A DNA stretch of 64,000 nt from positions 1-64,000 of the forward strand of contig JBPCOI010000003.1 in NCBI GenBank assembly GCA_051000395.1, in the 5' to 3' direction. The translations under genes were made by a program, and so were the position numbers. The notes under the pieces were generated by a model. It made no database searches. It was not told the DNA's origin and saw only the letters and a program-made list of their open reading frames with translations. This DNA is from JBPCOI01 sp051000395 (GTDB lineage: Bacteria > Actinomycetota > Actinomycetes > Mycobacteriales > Jatrophihabitantaceae). How positions within the stretch are numbered: position 1 is the first letter of the stretch; every line of letters starts with the position of its first letter. Shown here in pieces: positions 14,798 to 23,779 of this stretch.

Positions 14798-16017
14798 CCG
14801 CCGAGCTCATCCGCGATCCGCGCCGGCTGACCCGGTTCGGCCTGCTGGCGCTGGCGATCCTGGCCCTCGGCTTGCCGTTCTACCTCGGCTACTTCCCCGC
14901 CGATCTGGCGGTGTACCTGCACGGCGGCACGGCGGTGCGAGGCGGCCTGGACCTGTACTCCTACCAGGTCGGACGCTTCGGCTTCACCTATCCCCCGTTC
15001 CCGGCGCTGCTGGCGGCGCTGCCGAGCCTGCTGCCACGCTGGCTGGCCGCCGCCGCGATGGCGGCGGCCAGCCTGTATGCGCTGCAGGTCCTGGTGCGGC
15101 ACTCGGCGCCGAGCCTGCTACGGGCAGCGGGCGCGTCGACGGCCGCGTTGCTCGGGCTGCTCCTGCTCGTCGCGTGTGAGCCGGTGCGCATCACGCTGTG
15201 GAACGGCCAGGTCAACCTCATCCTGGCGGCGCTGACCGTCTACGACCTGCAGCGACCGGCGACCGCGCGCACCCGAGGCGCGTTGGTCGGCATCTGCACC
15301 GGCGTCAAGCTGACGCCCGGCATCTTCGTCGTCTACCTGCTCGCGTGTCGCCGTTACCGCGACGCCCGGAACGCCGCCTTGGGCTTCGGTGCCACGGTGG
15401 CCGGCTCCTGGCTGGTGCTGCCGTCGGATTCGCGCGAGTACTGGACGCACTATGTCTTTGGGACCTCCCGCATCGGCGACATCCGGCGCTGGGGCAACCA
15501 GTCGCTGCTGGCGGTGTCCGACCGGCTGCTCAGCAGCACCCAGCTCGCGACGTTGGTGTGGATCGCGGCCGCCGCTGCCGTGCTGGCCGGGGGGTGCTAC
15601 CTCGCCGCCCGGCTGAGCTCGCGCGACCCGATCCTCGCGATCGGCGTGGTCGGCATCACCGGCTGCCTCGTCTCGCCCGTGTCGTGGACGCATCACTGGG
15701 TGTGGTTCGTCCCGCTGATCGCCGGCCTGTTCCGCTTCGTGCAGGAGCGCGGCCGCGCCGCGCAGGCAGGACTTCTCGCGCTCGCTCTGCTGGTCGTCGT
15801 CGGCTGCAACAAGCCACCGTTCTCGCTGGCCTTCCACTGGGGCGTCACGGCCTGGACGCTCGGCAACGGCTACGTGATCGCCGCGCTCGCGGTGCTCGTC
15901 GCGCTGGCCGTCAACCTGCGCCGAGCTGGGCCCGGCCGCCGGGCACTCAGTGCGCCGCGAGCGCTTCGGCGAGCTGCGGACGTACCCGTTCGAACCAGCG
16001 GGCGCGACGCCGGATGA
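14794..16017 (+). CDS. GT87-type polyprenol-phosphate-mannose-dependent mannosyltransferase-like protein
   Basis: 407 aa, ten or more transmembrane helices. The GT87/DUF2029 (PimE-like) features are visible: DLAVYLHGGTAV and DLYSY near the N-terminus (the D is the likely catalytic base in the first periplasmic loop), FTYPPFPALL, LWNGQVNLILAAL, GVKLTPGIFVVYLL, and SPVSWTHHWVWFVPL. Such enzymes transfer mannose or arabinose from a polyprenyl-phosphate donor on the outer face of the membrane. Donor and acceptor are not determined. The last 71 bases overlap convergently with the kinase-like gene on the other strand, so its C-terminal tail is antisense to coding sequence. Confidence 0.85.
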   Translation: MTAELIRDPRRLTRFGLLALAILALGLPFYLGYFPADLAVYLHGGTAVRGGLDLYSYQVGRFGFTYPPFPALLAALPSLLPRWLAAAAMAAASLYALQVLVRHSAPSLLRAAGASTAALLGLLLLVACEPVRITLWNGQVNLILAALTVYDLQRPATARTRGALVGICTGVKLTPGIFVVYLLACRRYRDARNAALGFGATVAGSWLVLPSDSREYWTHYVFGTSRIGDIRRWGNQSLLAVSDRLLSSTQLATLVWIAAAAAVLAGGCYLAARLSSRDPILAIGVVGITGCLVSPVSWTHHWVWFVPLIAGLFRFVQERGRAAQAGLLALALLVVVGCNKPPFSLAFHWGVTAWTLGNGYVIAALAVLVALAVNLRRAGPGRRALSAPRALRRAADVPVRTSGRDAG

Positions 16018-16768
16018 CCTCCCCGGCGCCGGCGTCCCGCATCCGCGACCAGCCCCCGCCGAGGTGCTCGGCGTTCCACCGCATGCTCTCGTGCAGCGCG
16101 CCGAAGCGCAGTTGCGCCGCGTGCAGCAGGGCACCCGCCCCGACCGCGTCCGGACCGTAGCCGTCGAGGAGCACCCGCAGCCGGGCCGCGACGTCGATAC
16201 CGGCATGGACGGGTTGACGGTCGGCCGGGTCCCGCAGCGGTACCCAGTGCATCGCCGTGTTCGCCAGATCCAGGGATCGGGTCGTCCAGCCGGTCAGGTC
16301 GAAGTCGACGAGGCCGAACGCCGCGCCATCGCGAAAGACCGTGTTCTGCGGGGTGACGTCGCGGTGCGAGACCAGCACGGCCTCCCCGTCAGGCATGGGC
16401 GGCACCGGCCGCCCTGGCGCATGGGAGCGGAGGGGCACCGACGGCGCCCAGCCCGCGCTCGCGTCGTGCAGCCGGCGCAGCAGGCGTCCGACCCCGCCCA
16501 GCACGGCGTCCGCGGCCGCCCACGGCTCGACGGGGTCCCCGGGCACGTCGCCGTCCAGGTAGCTCAGCACGTCGCGACCCTGCGCGTCGCGACCGAGCAC
16601 GCGCGGCGCCCCGGCGAAACCCGTCCCCGCAAGATGCTCCAAGTACGCGGCGACCCCGTCGCTGGTGTCCTGATGCGGCCGGCGCACCGTATCGCCGATG
16701 CGGACGACACCGACGGTCACGTCGCCCGCCGGCAACGCGATCTGCGGACCGTCCGGCCAGCCGGACAT
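15947..16768 (-). CDS. Aminoglycoside-phosphotransferase-fold kinase (APH/choline kinase-like)
   Basis: 273 aa. Catalytic loop VLVSHRDVTPQNTVF (HxDxxxxN) at about residues 150-165 and the metal-binding aspartate in FGLVDFDLTGW. N-terminal lobe is short (VGVVRIGDTVRRP). APH-fold kinases phosphorylate small molecules such as choline, homoserine, thiamine or antibiotics; nothing here indicates antibiotic resistance. Its ATG overlaps the ferrochelatase stop (TGATG), so it is the fourth gene of the fabG-inhA-hemH operon. Substrate unknown. Confidence 0.82.
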   Translation of the reverse strand: MSGWPDGPQIALPAGDVTVGVVRIGDTVRRPHQDTSDGVAAYLEHLAGTGFAGAPRVLGRDAQGRDVLSYLDGDVPGDPVEPWAAADAVLGGVGRLLRRLHDASAGWAPSVPLRSHAPGRPVPPMPDGEAVLVSHRDVTPQNTVFRDGAAFGLVDFDLTGWTTRSLDLANTAMHWVPLRDPADRQPVHAGIDVAARLRVLLDGYGPDAVGAGALLHAAQLRFGALHESMRWNAEHLGGGWSRMRDAGAGEVIRRRARWFERVRPQLAEALAAH

Positions 16769-17841
16769 CAGCCCGCGGCCCCTGCCCTGCGCGGCGCGGG
16801 GGGGCAACAGCCGGCCGGGCAGTCGACGCCGCACAGCCCCAGCGAGCCCAATGCCTTCGGAGCGAGGCCGTCGGTCTGCTCCTGCACAATCTCGCGGACG
16901 GCCGCCACGAACCCGGGATGCGTGCCCGCCGTCCCGGCCCGGGCGAAGTGCAGCCCGAGCTCGGCGGCGGTCTCGCGGGCCTCCACGTCGAGGTCCCACG
17001 CCACCTCGACGTGGTCGGCCACGAAGCCGGTCGGGCAGACGACGACGGCGCGCGTCCCGCCGGCCGCCAGCGCGCGCAGATGATCGTTCACGTCCGGCTC
17101 CAGCCACGCCGCCTGCGCCGGCCCCGAGCGCGACTGCCACACCAGGTCAAAGTCCGGGTCGGCCTGCTCGCGGACCAGAGCCGCGACCAGGCGCGCCGTC
17201 TCGCGTTGCTGCGCCTCGTACAAGCCGCCCCCGAAGCCGGGCGGCCCAGACGTGTCGTTCATGCGCACCGGGACGGAGTGCGCGGTGAACACCAGCCGGG
17301 CGGTGCCGCGTTCGCTGGCCGCGAGCGTGCCCAGCGCGGCACGCACCCGCTCGACGTTGGCGGCGACGAAGCCGGGATGGTCGAAGAAGTGCCGCAGCTT
17401 CACCAGTTCCGGCGCGCCGGCACCGGCCTGGGCGCGCGCCTCGGCCAGGTCCTCGCGGTACTGGCGGCAGGCGGAATAGGACCCGGTGGCGCTGGTAGCG
17501 ATGACGAGCGCGCGCCGCACGCCGTCGTCTCGCATCTGCCGTACCGCATCGACCAGGTACGGCTCCCAGTTCCGGTTGCCCCAGTAGATCGGCAGCTCGA
17601 TTCCGTGCCGGGCGAAGTCCGCGGCCAGGGCGGCGATCAGCGCCCGGTTGTGCCCGTTGATCGGCGACACGCCACCGAAGTGCGCATAGTGCCCGGCCAC
17701 CTCGGCCAGGCGTGGCTCGGGAACCGCCCGCCCGCGGGTGACGTTTCGCAGGAACGGCAGGACGTCCTCGGGCGCCTCCGGACCGCCGAAGGACAGCAGC
17801 AGGAACGCGTCGAAACCGTGCCCGGCGCCGCTCAGGATCAC
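16768..17841 (-). CDS. hemH: Ferrochelatase, actinobacterial coproporphyrin type with [2Fe-2S] cluster
   Basis: 357 aa. Inserts iron into coproporphyrin III in the coproporphyrin-dependent heme route of Actinobacteria. Active-site residues: H188 in FTAHSVPVRM and E279 in ADHVEVAWD; WQSRSGPAQAAWLEPD is the family signature. Four cysteines match the cluster ligands of mycobacterial ferrochelatase: C125 (SYSACRQY) and the C-terminal group C337, C341, C345/C346 (LCGVDCPAGCC). GTG at 17841 overlaps the inhA stop (GTGA). The gene order fabG-inhA-hemH equals M. tuberculosis fabG1-inhA-hemZ. Confidence 0.95.
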   Translation of the reverse strand: MILSGAGHGFDAFLLLSFGGPEAPEDVLPFLRNVTRGRAVPEPRLAEVAGHYAHFGGVSPINGHNRALIAALAADFARHGIELPIYWGNRNWEPYLVDAVRQMRDDGVRRALVIATSATGSYSACRQYREDLAEARAQAGAGAPELVKLRHFFDHPGFVAANVERVRAALGTLAASERGTARLVFTAHSVPVRMNDTSGPPGFGGGLYEAQQRETARLVAALVREQADPDFDLVWQSRSGPAQAAWLEPDVNDHLRALAAGGTRAVVVCPTGFVADHVEVAWDLDVEARETAAELGLHFARAGTAGTHPGFVAAVREIVQEQTDGLAPKALGSLGLCGVDCPAGCCPPAPRRAGAAG

Positions 17842-18605
17842 ACGCCCATCGCGTGGAATCCGCCGTCCACGTGGATTATCTCTCCGGTGGTCGCGGGGAA
17901 CCAGTCCGACATCAGCGCCACGGCGCTGCGGGCGACCGGGCCGCTGTCCGCGTTGTCCCAGCCGAGCGGCGCGCGCTCGTCCCAGGCGTCCTCGAACGTG
18001 CTGAAGCCTGGGATGCTCTTGGCCGCCATCGTGCGGATCGGCCCCGCCGCGATCAGGTTGACGCGGATCCCGCGCGGACCCAGTTCGCGCGCGAGGTAGC
18101 GCGACGTGGATTCCAGACCGGCCTTGGCCACGCCCATCCAGTCGTAGGCCGGCCAGGCGACAGTGGCGTCGAAGCTCAGGCCGAGGATCGAGCCTCCGCG
18201 TTCGCCGAACAGCGGAAGTGCCGCCACGGCAAGGGACTTCAGCGAGAAGGCCGATACCTGCACGGCGGTGGCGACGTCGACCCACGGCGCGTCGAGAAAG
18301 GCGCCCCCGAGGCAGGACGCCGGCGCGAAGGCGATCGAGTGGAACACCGCGTCGATCCCGTCCACGTGCTCGCGCACCCGATCGGCGAGGCTCGCCAGGT
18401 GCTGCTCGTCGGCGACGTCCAATTCGACGAGCGGAGCGGGCTGCGGCAGGCGCCGAGCCACCCGCTCGACCAGCGACATCCGTCCGTAGCCGGTGAGCAC
18501 GACCTGGGCGCCCTGCTCCTGCGCCGCCCTGGCCACCCCGAACGCCAACGAGGCGTCGGTGATCACGCCGGTGACCAGCAGTCGCTTGCCGTCGAGCAGT
18601 CCCAT
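17838..18605 (-). CDS. inhA: NADH-dependent enoyl-ACP reductase (InhA/FabI)
   Basis: 255 aa. Reduces trans-2-enoyl-ACP in type II fatty-acid synthesis. Short-chain reductase fold with the enoyl-reductase variants: LLVTGVITDASLAFGVA (NAD-binding loop with ITDxSIA), F145, Y154 and K161 in the YDWMGVAKA arrangement (Y-x6-K) that separates ENRs from ketoreductases, and GPIRTMAAKSIPGF, the substrate-binding loop. ATG 18605 has GAGGAGG spaced correctly. Ten bases downstream of fabG and overlapping hemH. Confidence 0.95.
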   Translation of the reverse strand: MGLLDGKRLLVTGVITDASLAFGVARAAQEQGAQVVLTGYGRMSLVERVARRLPQPAPLVELDVADEQHLASLADRVREHVDGIDAVFHSIAFAPASCLGGAFLDAPWVDVATAVQVSAFSLKSLAVAALPLFGERGGSILGLSFDATVAWPAYDWMGVAKAGLESTSRYLARELGPRGIRVNLIAAGPIRTMAAKSIPGFSTFEDAWDERAPLGWDNADSGPVARSAVALMSDWFPATTGEIIHVDGGFHAMGV

Positions 18606-18615
18606 GCGTTCCTCC

Positions 18616-19332
<717 letters not shown>

Positions 19333-19338
19333 AAGAGG

Positions 19339-19344
19339 ACGCTA
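19339..19344 (-). promoter_or_regulatory. Leaderless -10 box of the fabG-inhA operon
   Basis: TAGCGT on the minus strand followed by CCTCTT and the fabG GTG. No -35 consensus is visible. It is divergent from the quinone reductase promoter only 45 bases away. Confidence 0.5.
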
Positions 19345-19388
19345 TCGGATCCCGGGCCGGCGCCCGGACAGCGCGCGCTACCCGCGGG

Positions 19389-19394
19389 TACGGT
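19389..19394 (+). promoter_or_regulatory. Leaderless -10 box of the quinone reductase gene
   Basis: TACGGT followed by seven bases and the ATG at 19402. Supports that ATG over the GTG nine bases upstream, which lies inside the box region. Confidence 0.5.
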
Positions 19395-19401
19395 GCTGCT
19401 C

Positions 19402-20355
19402 ATGCGGGCCATCCAGATCACCGAGTTCGGCGGGCCGGAAACCCTGCGCGTCAGCGAGGTGGCCGATCCGGTCGCCGCGGAGGGACAGCAGCTGTTCGAC
19501 GTCCTCGCCGCGGGCGTCAACTATGCCGACACCCACCAGACCGAGGACTCGTACCTCGTGCGGCAGAGCCTGCCGCTGATTCCCGGCAGCGAGGTGGTGG
19601 CGCGCGATGCGAACGGTCAGCGGTTGCTCGGTCTGCTGGGTACCGGCGGCTACGCCGAGCGCGTCGCTGCCGACCCGAGCCGGCTGTTCCCGATCCCCGA
19701 CGCGGTCAGCGATGCGCAGGCGCTCACCACGCTGGTGCAGGGCGCGACCGCATGGCACCTGCTGCGCACCAGCACCCACCTGGCCGCGGGCGAGACGGTC
19801 GTGGTGCATGCCGGCGCGGGCGGGGTGGGGACGATCGCGATCCAGCTGGCCCGTCGCTGGGGTGCGGGACGGATCATCGCCACGGCCTCGAGCGCGGCCA
19901 AGCGCGAGCTCGCCCTCGACCTGGGCGCGGACGTGGCGCTCGACTCGACCGTGGCGGACCTCACCGACGCGCTGCGCTCGGCCAACGCCGGCAAGGGCGT
20001 CGACATCGTCCTGGAGATGACCGGTGGACGGGTCTTCGACGAGAGCCTGGCAGCACTCGCGCCGCTGGGACGCCTCGCGGTCTTCGGCATGGCCTCGCGC
20101 ACCCCCGCGAACCCGGTGGTGCCGGCGCAGCTGATGGGACGCAGCACCGCAGTGATCGGCTTCTGGCTGATGCACATCGTGCAGCGTCCCGCGCTGCTGG
20201 CCGCCGCGGTGAGCGAGCTGATGGCGATGATCGCCGAGGGCGCCCTGCGTCCGGTGATCGGTGCGACCTACCCGCTCGAGGGCGCCGCCGACGCGCACCG
20301 GGCGTTGCTCGACCGCAGCTCGGTCGGCAAGCTCGTCCTCGACCTGCGTCGCTGA
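19402..20355 (+). CDS. qor: NADPH:quinone reductase, zeta-crystallin-like MDR family
   Basis: 317 aa. Medium-chain dehydrogenase/reductase without zinc ligands: GVNYADTHQTEDSYL, VQGATAWHLL, the Rossmann motif HAGAGGVGTIAIQLARRWGA near residues 138-155 and KLVLDL at the end. Transfers electrons from NADPH to quinones or enones in the cytosol. M. tuberculosis has its qor (Rv1454c) close to ctaA/ctaB in the same neighbourhood; here it has moved next to fabG. Start fixed by the leaderless box. Confidence 0.88.
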   Translation: MRAIQITEFGGPETLRVSEVADPVAAEGQQLFDVLAAGVNYADTHQTEDSYLVRQSLPLIPGSEVVARDANGQRLLGLLGTGGYAERVAADPSRLFPIPDAVSDAQALTTLVQGATAWHLLRTSTHLAAGETVVVHAGAGGVGTIAIQLARRWGAGRIIATASSAAKRELALDLGADVALDSTVADLTDALRSANAGKGVDIVLEMTGGRVFDESLAALAPLGRLAVFGMASRTPANPVVPAQLMGRSTAVIGFWLMHIVQRPALLAAAVSELMAMIAEGALRPVIGATYPLEGAADAHRALLDRSSVGKLVLDLRR

Positions 20356-20362
20356 ACCCGCA

Positions 20363-20413
20363 CCGATCGTGGCGTGTTCGCCGCTGTCCGCGCTGACAAC
20401 GCTCCAGGATCCG
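20363..20413. repeat. Degenerate intergenic palindrome
   Basis: Between convergent stops. GATCGTGGCGTGTTC on the left and the complement of GATCCTGGAGCGTTG on the right agree at most positions, around a short GC-rich centre. It resembles a decayed copy of the palindrome at 51914. It may serve as a bidirectional terminator. Confidence 0.35.
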
Positions 20414-20426
20414 GCCCGGGCGGTGG

Positions 20427-21389
20427 TCACACCAGGCGGCCGGCCCAGAGCATGGAGGTGCCCGCGGCGCCCAGCGCCAGCAGCAGCCCGACGAGGACGA
20501 AGCGCCAGCTGATGTCGCGCTGCTGGGTCGTGTACCCGATCTGCGAGCCGATGTCCTTGTAGACCGATTCCAGCTCCTGCACCGAGGTCGCCGTGTGGAA
20601 CGAGCCGCCGGTGAGCTGAGCCAGCTGCGCGAGCGCGGGCTTGTCGGCCGGCACCGGGATGGTCTCGCCCTTGTAGCTCACCGTGCCGCCGTCGGTGCCG
20701 AACGCGATCGTCGACACCTGCACGCCCGCCTTCTTCGCAGCGGCCACCGCGTCGGCGATCGGCCGTCCGACCGTGTTGGCGCCGTCGCTGAGCAGCACGA
20801 TGCGCGCCGGGGGCGGCTTGTCGCCCTGGGCGGTGGTCGCCTGGCTGAACACGCTGATCGCCTGCAGCGACGTGAACACCGCCTCGCCGATCGCGGTCGA
20901 CTCCTGCAGCTTCAACCCGCGGATGGCGTCGGTGACCGGCTGCCGGTTGAGCGTCGGCGAGACGAGCAGGCTGGCATTGCCGCCGAAGGACACCAGCCCC
21001 AGGTTGATGCGGGCGGGCAGGATGCGCACGAACGTCTCACCCGCGCTCTTGGCCGCCCCGATGCGCGAGGGCAGCACGTCGGTGGCCTCCATCGACAGCG
21101 ATACGTCGATGGCGAGCATGACCGTCGCCCGGTCCCGCGGCACCCGCACCGCGGTGGACGGGCGCGCGACGCCGAGGCTCAGCACGCTCAGCCCGACCAC
21201 CAGCAGCGCGAAGCTCAGATGCCGGCGCCACCCCGGGCGGCGGGGGGCGACGCTGCCGAGCAACTCGAGATTGCTGAACCGGGCGGCGTACTTCGTGCGG
21301 CGCAGCTGCAGGATCAGATACGCGGCGAGCAGGGCGGCGACCGCGAGCAGCAACAGCAGCCACGCCGGCGAGAGGAACTTCACGGCCAC
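20427..21389 (-). CDS. VWA-domain membrane protein (BatA-like)
   Basis: 320 aa. Transmembrane helices at residues 8-25 and about 58-75 and again at the C-terminus (FVLVGLLLALGAAG), with a von Willebrand factor A domain between them: MIDAS motif DVSLSM, T in the STAIGEA loop and LLSDGANT. Third gene of the moxR-DUF58-VWA set (Rv1479-Rv1481 in M. tuberculosis). These systems act as AAA chaperone plus metal-dependent adhesion scaffold for a cell-envelope or metalloprotein target. Start GTG at 21389. Confidence 0.88.
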   Translation of the reverse strand: MAVKFLSPAWLLLLLAVAALLAAYLILQLRRTKYAARFSNLELLGSVAPRRPGWRRHLSFALLVVGLSVLSLGVARPSTAVRVPRDRATVMLAIDVSLSMEATDVLPSRIGAAKSAGETFVRILPARINLGLVSFGGNASLLVSPTLNRQPVTDAIRGLKLQESTAIGEAVFTSLQAISVFSQATTAQGDKPPPARIVLLSDGANTVGRPIADAVAAAKKAGVQVSTIAFGTDGGTVSYKGETIPVPADKPALAQLAQLTGGSFHTATSVQELESVYKDIGSQIGYTTQQRDISWRFVLVGLLLALGAAGTSMLWAGRLV

Positions 21390-21441
21390 CCCCGCACGAA
21401 CGGGCAGCGAGAGCTACGCAGAAGGACCGAGGTCGCTGGCA

Positions 21442-22407
21442 CTAGCGAACACCCGCTCCGACCGCACCGAGGACGAAACGCCGCCGCGCGATCACGAACT
21501 TCACCACGTCGGTGAGCCAGTCACGGTCGGTACGCAACTGCAGGTGGGCCGCGCCGGCGTGGCGCAAGGTGCTCGCGATGCGGGCCCGCTGGGTCTGGGC
21601 GGCGGCCGCGTACCGGCGCCGCAGCGCCGCGTCAGAGGTCTGCACCTCGAGTTGACGTCCGGTCTCCGGGTCCGTGAAGGTCACCAGTCCGGTCGCCGGC
21701 AGTTCCAGCTCCCTCGGGTCGAGAACCTCGACGCCGAGCAGCTGGTGCCGGTCGGACAGGGCGCGCAACGGGCGCCCCCAGCTGGGTTCGGGCCCAGGCG
21801 CGGGCGCGCCGACGTCCAGGTAGTCGGAGACGACCGCGACGAGGCCGCGGCGACGCTGCGAGCGGCGCAGCGACTCCAGCAGTTCCGCGAGATCCGGGCC
21901 GCCGCTGCCGGTGGCCCGCGGGGTGCCGGCGACGCGCCTGAGCAGGTAACGCGCATGGGCCCGTCCGGGCAGGGCGGGCAGGCGATAGGACAGCTCGCCG
22001 TTTCCCACGACGGCGCCGATCCGGTTGCCACCGCGCACGCTGAGGTGCGCCACCGCGGTGATGGCCGCCAGCACCAGCTCGCGCTTCTCGCTCCGTGCCG
22101 TGCCGAAGTCCATGCTCGCCGAGAGATCGACGACCAGCCACGTCTCCAGTTCGCGGTCGGCGACGGTCTGGCGCACGTGCGGCGTGGTCGTGCGCGCGGT
22201 GACCGGCCAGTCCATGCGCCGCACGTCGTCACCCGCGACGTACTGGCGCGACTCGCCCGCCTCGCTGCCCGGTCCCGGGACGAGTCCGAGGTAGTTGCCC
22301 TGCAACAGTCCGTCGAGCTTGTTGCGGACCGTCAGCTCCAAGCGCCGCAACAGGGGTTCGGCCGCAGCCAGGTCCAGCTCCGGGCCGTGCTCAAGCAGAG
22401 CGCTCAC
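21442..22407 (-). CDS. DUF58 protein (VWA-like) of the MoxR system
   Basis: 321 aa. Carries the DUF58 signature YVAGDDVRRMDWPVTART at about residues 55-72 and a VWA-like half with LVVDLSASMDFG (DxSxS). Cytosolic. Works with the MoxR AAA ATPase and the membrane VWA protein. The start overlaps the end of moxR by 17 bases, so expression is coupled. Corresponds to Rv1480. Confidence 0.88.
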   Translation of the reverse strand: MSALLEHGPELDLAAAEPLLRRLELTVRNKLDGLLQGNYLGLVPGPGSEAGESRQYVAGDDVRRMDWPVTARTTTPHVRQTVADRELETWLVVDLSASMDFGTARSEKRELVLAAITAVAHLSVRGGNRIGAVVGNGELSYRLPALPGRAHARYLLRRVAGTPRATGSGGPDLAELLESLRRSQRRRGLVAVVSDYLDVGAPAPGPEPSWGRPLRALSDRHQLLGVEVLDPRELELPATGLVTFTDPETGRQLEVQTSDAALRRRYAAAAQTQRARIASTLRHAGAAHLQLRTDRDWLTDVVKFVIARRRFVLGAVGAGVR

Positions 22408-23485
22408 CCCACGGTGTCTGCGGCGGCGCCGCCTGACCGAACACGAGCGGCTGGTGCGACGGGTTGACCGGCGCGGACTCGACTACGCCGCCGGCCCGCT
22501 GGCGGGGCGCCACCTGCGGCAGCGGGACCTTCTGCAGCACCCGGCGGACCGCCTGCCCGGCGGCGATGCCGTCGGCGGTCGCGTCGTAGCTGAGCACCAG
22601 CCGGTGGGCGAGCACGTCCACCGAGATGTCCAGGACGTCCTGCGGGAGCACGTAGTCGCGTCCGCGCAGCAACGCGAGAGCGCGCCCCGCGGCGATGAGG
22701 CCGAGGCTGGCGCGGGGGCTGGCGCCGTAGGAGACCCACTGGGCGACGTCGGGCATCCCGTACTCGGCGGGACGACGGGTGGCCACCACCAACCGCACGA
22801 CGTAGTCGACTATCGCGTGGTGCACGAACACCCGCGCGGAGCTCGCCTGCAGGCGCTCCAGCTCGTCGGTGCCGATCACCGGTCCGGCGACCGGCGGTTG
22901 CACCCCCATCCGATAGATGATCTCGCGCTCCTCGGCGGTGCTCGGGTAGTCGACGGCGATCTTCATGAGGAAGCGGTCGCGCTGCGCCTCGGGCAGCGGG
23001 TAGACGCCCTCGGACTCGATCGGGTTCTGCGTGGCGAGCACGAGGAAGGGCTGCGGCACGTCGTATTGCTGGCCGCCGATCGGCACGTGCTTCTCCGCCA
23101 TGACCTCCAGCAACGCCGACTGGACCTTGGCCGGCGCGCGGTTGATCTCGTCGGCCAGCACGAAGTTCGCCATGATCGGGCCGAGTTCGGTGGCGAAGCT
23201 CTCCGAGCCGGGGCGGTAGATCCTGGTGCCGACGATGTCGGACGGCACCAGGTCGGGGGTGAACTGCAGCCGCGAGAACGTCCCGCTGACGGTGCGGGCG
23301 AGGGTCTCCACCGCGAGGGTCTTGGCCACGCCGGGGACGCCCTCGAGCAGGCAGTGCCCCTGCGCGAGCAGGCTCACCAGCATCCGCTCGACGAGCCGTT
23401 CCTGGCCCACGATCACCCGCTTGACCTCGAACATGACGCGTTCGAGTGATCCGGCGTCGGCGGCCGGCGTGTGGGGGGCACTCAC
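22391..23485 (-). CDS. moxR: MoxR-family AAA+ ATPase
   Basis: 364 aa. Walker A GVPGVAKT, Walker B VLADEINRA, sensor-like ATQNPIESEGVYPLPEAQRDRFL, arginine-finger region and C-terminal lid. Chaperone-like ATPase that remodels proteins together with VWA partners; mycobacterial MoxR1 sits beside ripA as here. GTG at 23485 is preceded by GAGGAG eight bases upstream. Head of moxR-DUF58-VWA. Confidence 0.93.
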   Translation of the reverse strand: MSAPHTPAADAGSLERVMFEVKRVIVGQERLVERMLVSLLAQGHCLLEGVPGVAKTLAVETLARTVSGTFSRLQFTPDLVPSDIVGTRIYRPGSESFATELGPIMANFVLADEINRAPAKVQSALLEVMAEKHVPIGGQQYDVPQPFLVLATQNPIESEGVYPLPEAQRDRFLMKIAVDYPSTAEEREIIYRMGVQPPVAGPVIGTDELERLQASSARVFVHHAIVDYVVRLVVATRRPAEYGMPDVAQWVSYGASPRASLGLIAAGRALALLRGRDYVLPQDVLDISVDVLAHRLVLSYDATADGIAAGQAVRRVLQKVPLPQVAPRQRAGGVVESAPVNPSHQPLVFGQAAPPQTPWGERSA

Positions 23486-23540
23486 CTGTGATCTCCTCGG
23501 CTGCGTCGACGGTCCGGCTTCACGGTACGGGACGGCGCGC

Positions 23541-23546
23541 TAGGTT
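23541..23546 (+). promoter_or_regulatory. Leaderless -10 box (TAGGTT)
   Basis: TAGGTT, six bases, then the GTG of the small cysteine protein at 23553. Confidence 0.5.
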
Positions 23547-23552
23547 GCCTGG

Positions 23553-23777
23553 GTGTCCGCGCCACCCGCCACCCCTGGCCAGGAGCCGCGCTGCTCGGCG
23601 AAGGGATGCCGGGCCGCGGCGAGTGTCGAGCTGAGCTGGCGCAATCCGAAACTGCACGACGCCGCCCGTGTGAAGCATTGGCTGGCCTGCGCGGAGCACG
23701 CCGGGCACCTGGGCGACTTCCTCTCCGCGCGCGGTTTCCTGCTGACCCGCGAACCGATCGAGCGATCCGGGCGCTGA
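23553..23777 (+). CDS. Small Cys/His-rich protein, probable zinc binder
   Basis: 74 aa. Ligand candidates C14, C19 and the later CAEH plus GHLGDF segment form a CxxxxC...CxxH arrangement, which suggests one zinc site. Core text RNPKLHDAARVKHWLACAEH is shared by small actinobacterial proteins that databases often mislabel acetone carboxylase. Function unknown. It stands alone between moxR and moaA with its own leaderless promoter. Confidence 0.72.
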   Translation: MSAPPATPGQEPRCSAKGCRAAASVELSWRNPKLHDAARVKHWLACAEHAGHLGDFLSARGFLLTREPIERSGR

Positions 23778-23779
23778 GC

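Noticed and set aside
15947..16768. Antibiotic-resistance kinase
   Set aside because: APH fold is visible but the gene is an integral part of the fabG-inhA-hemH operon, with nothing pointing to an antibiotic substrate.
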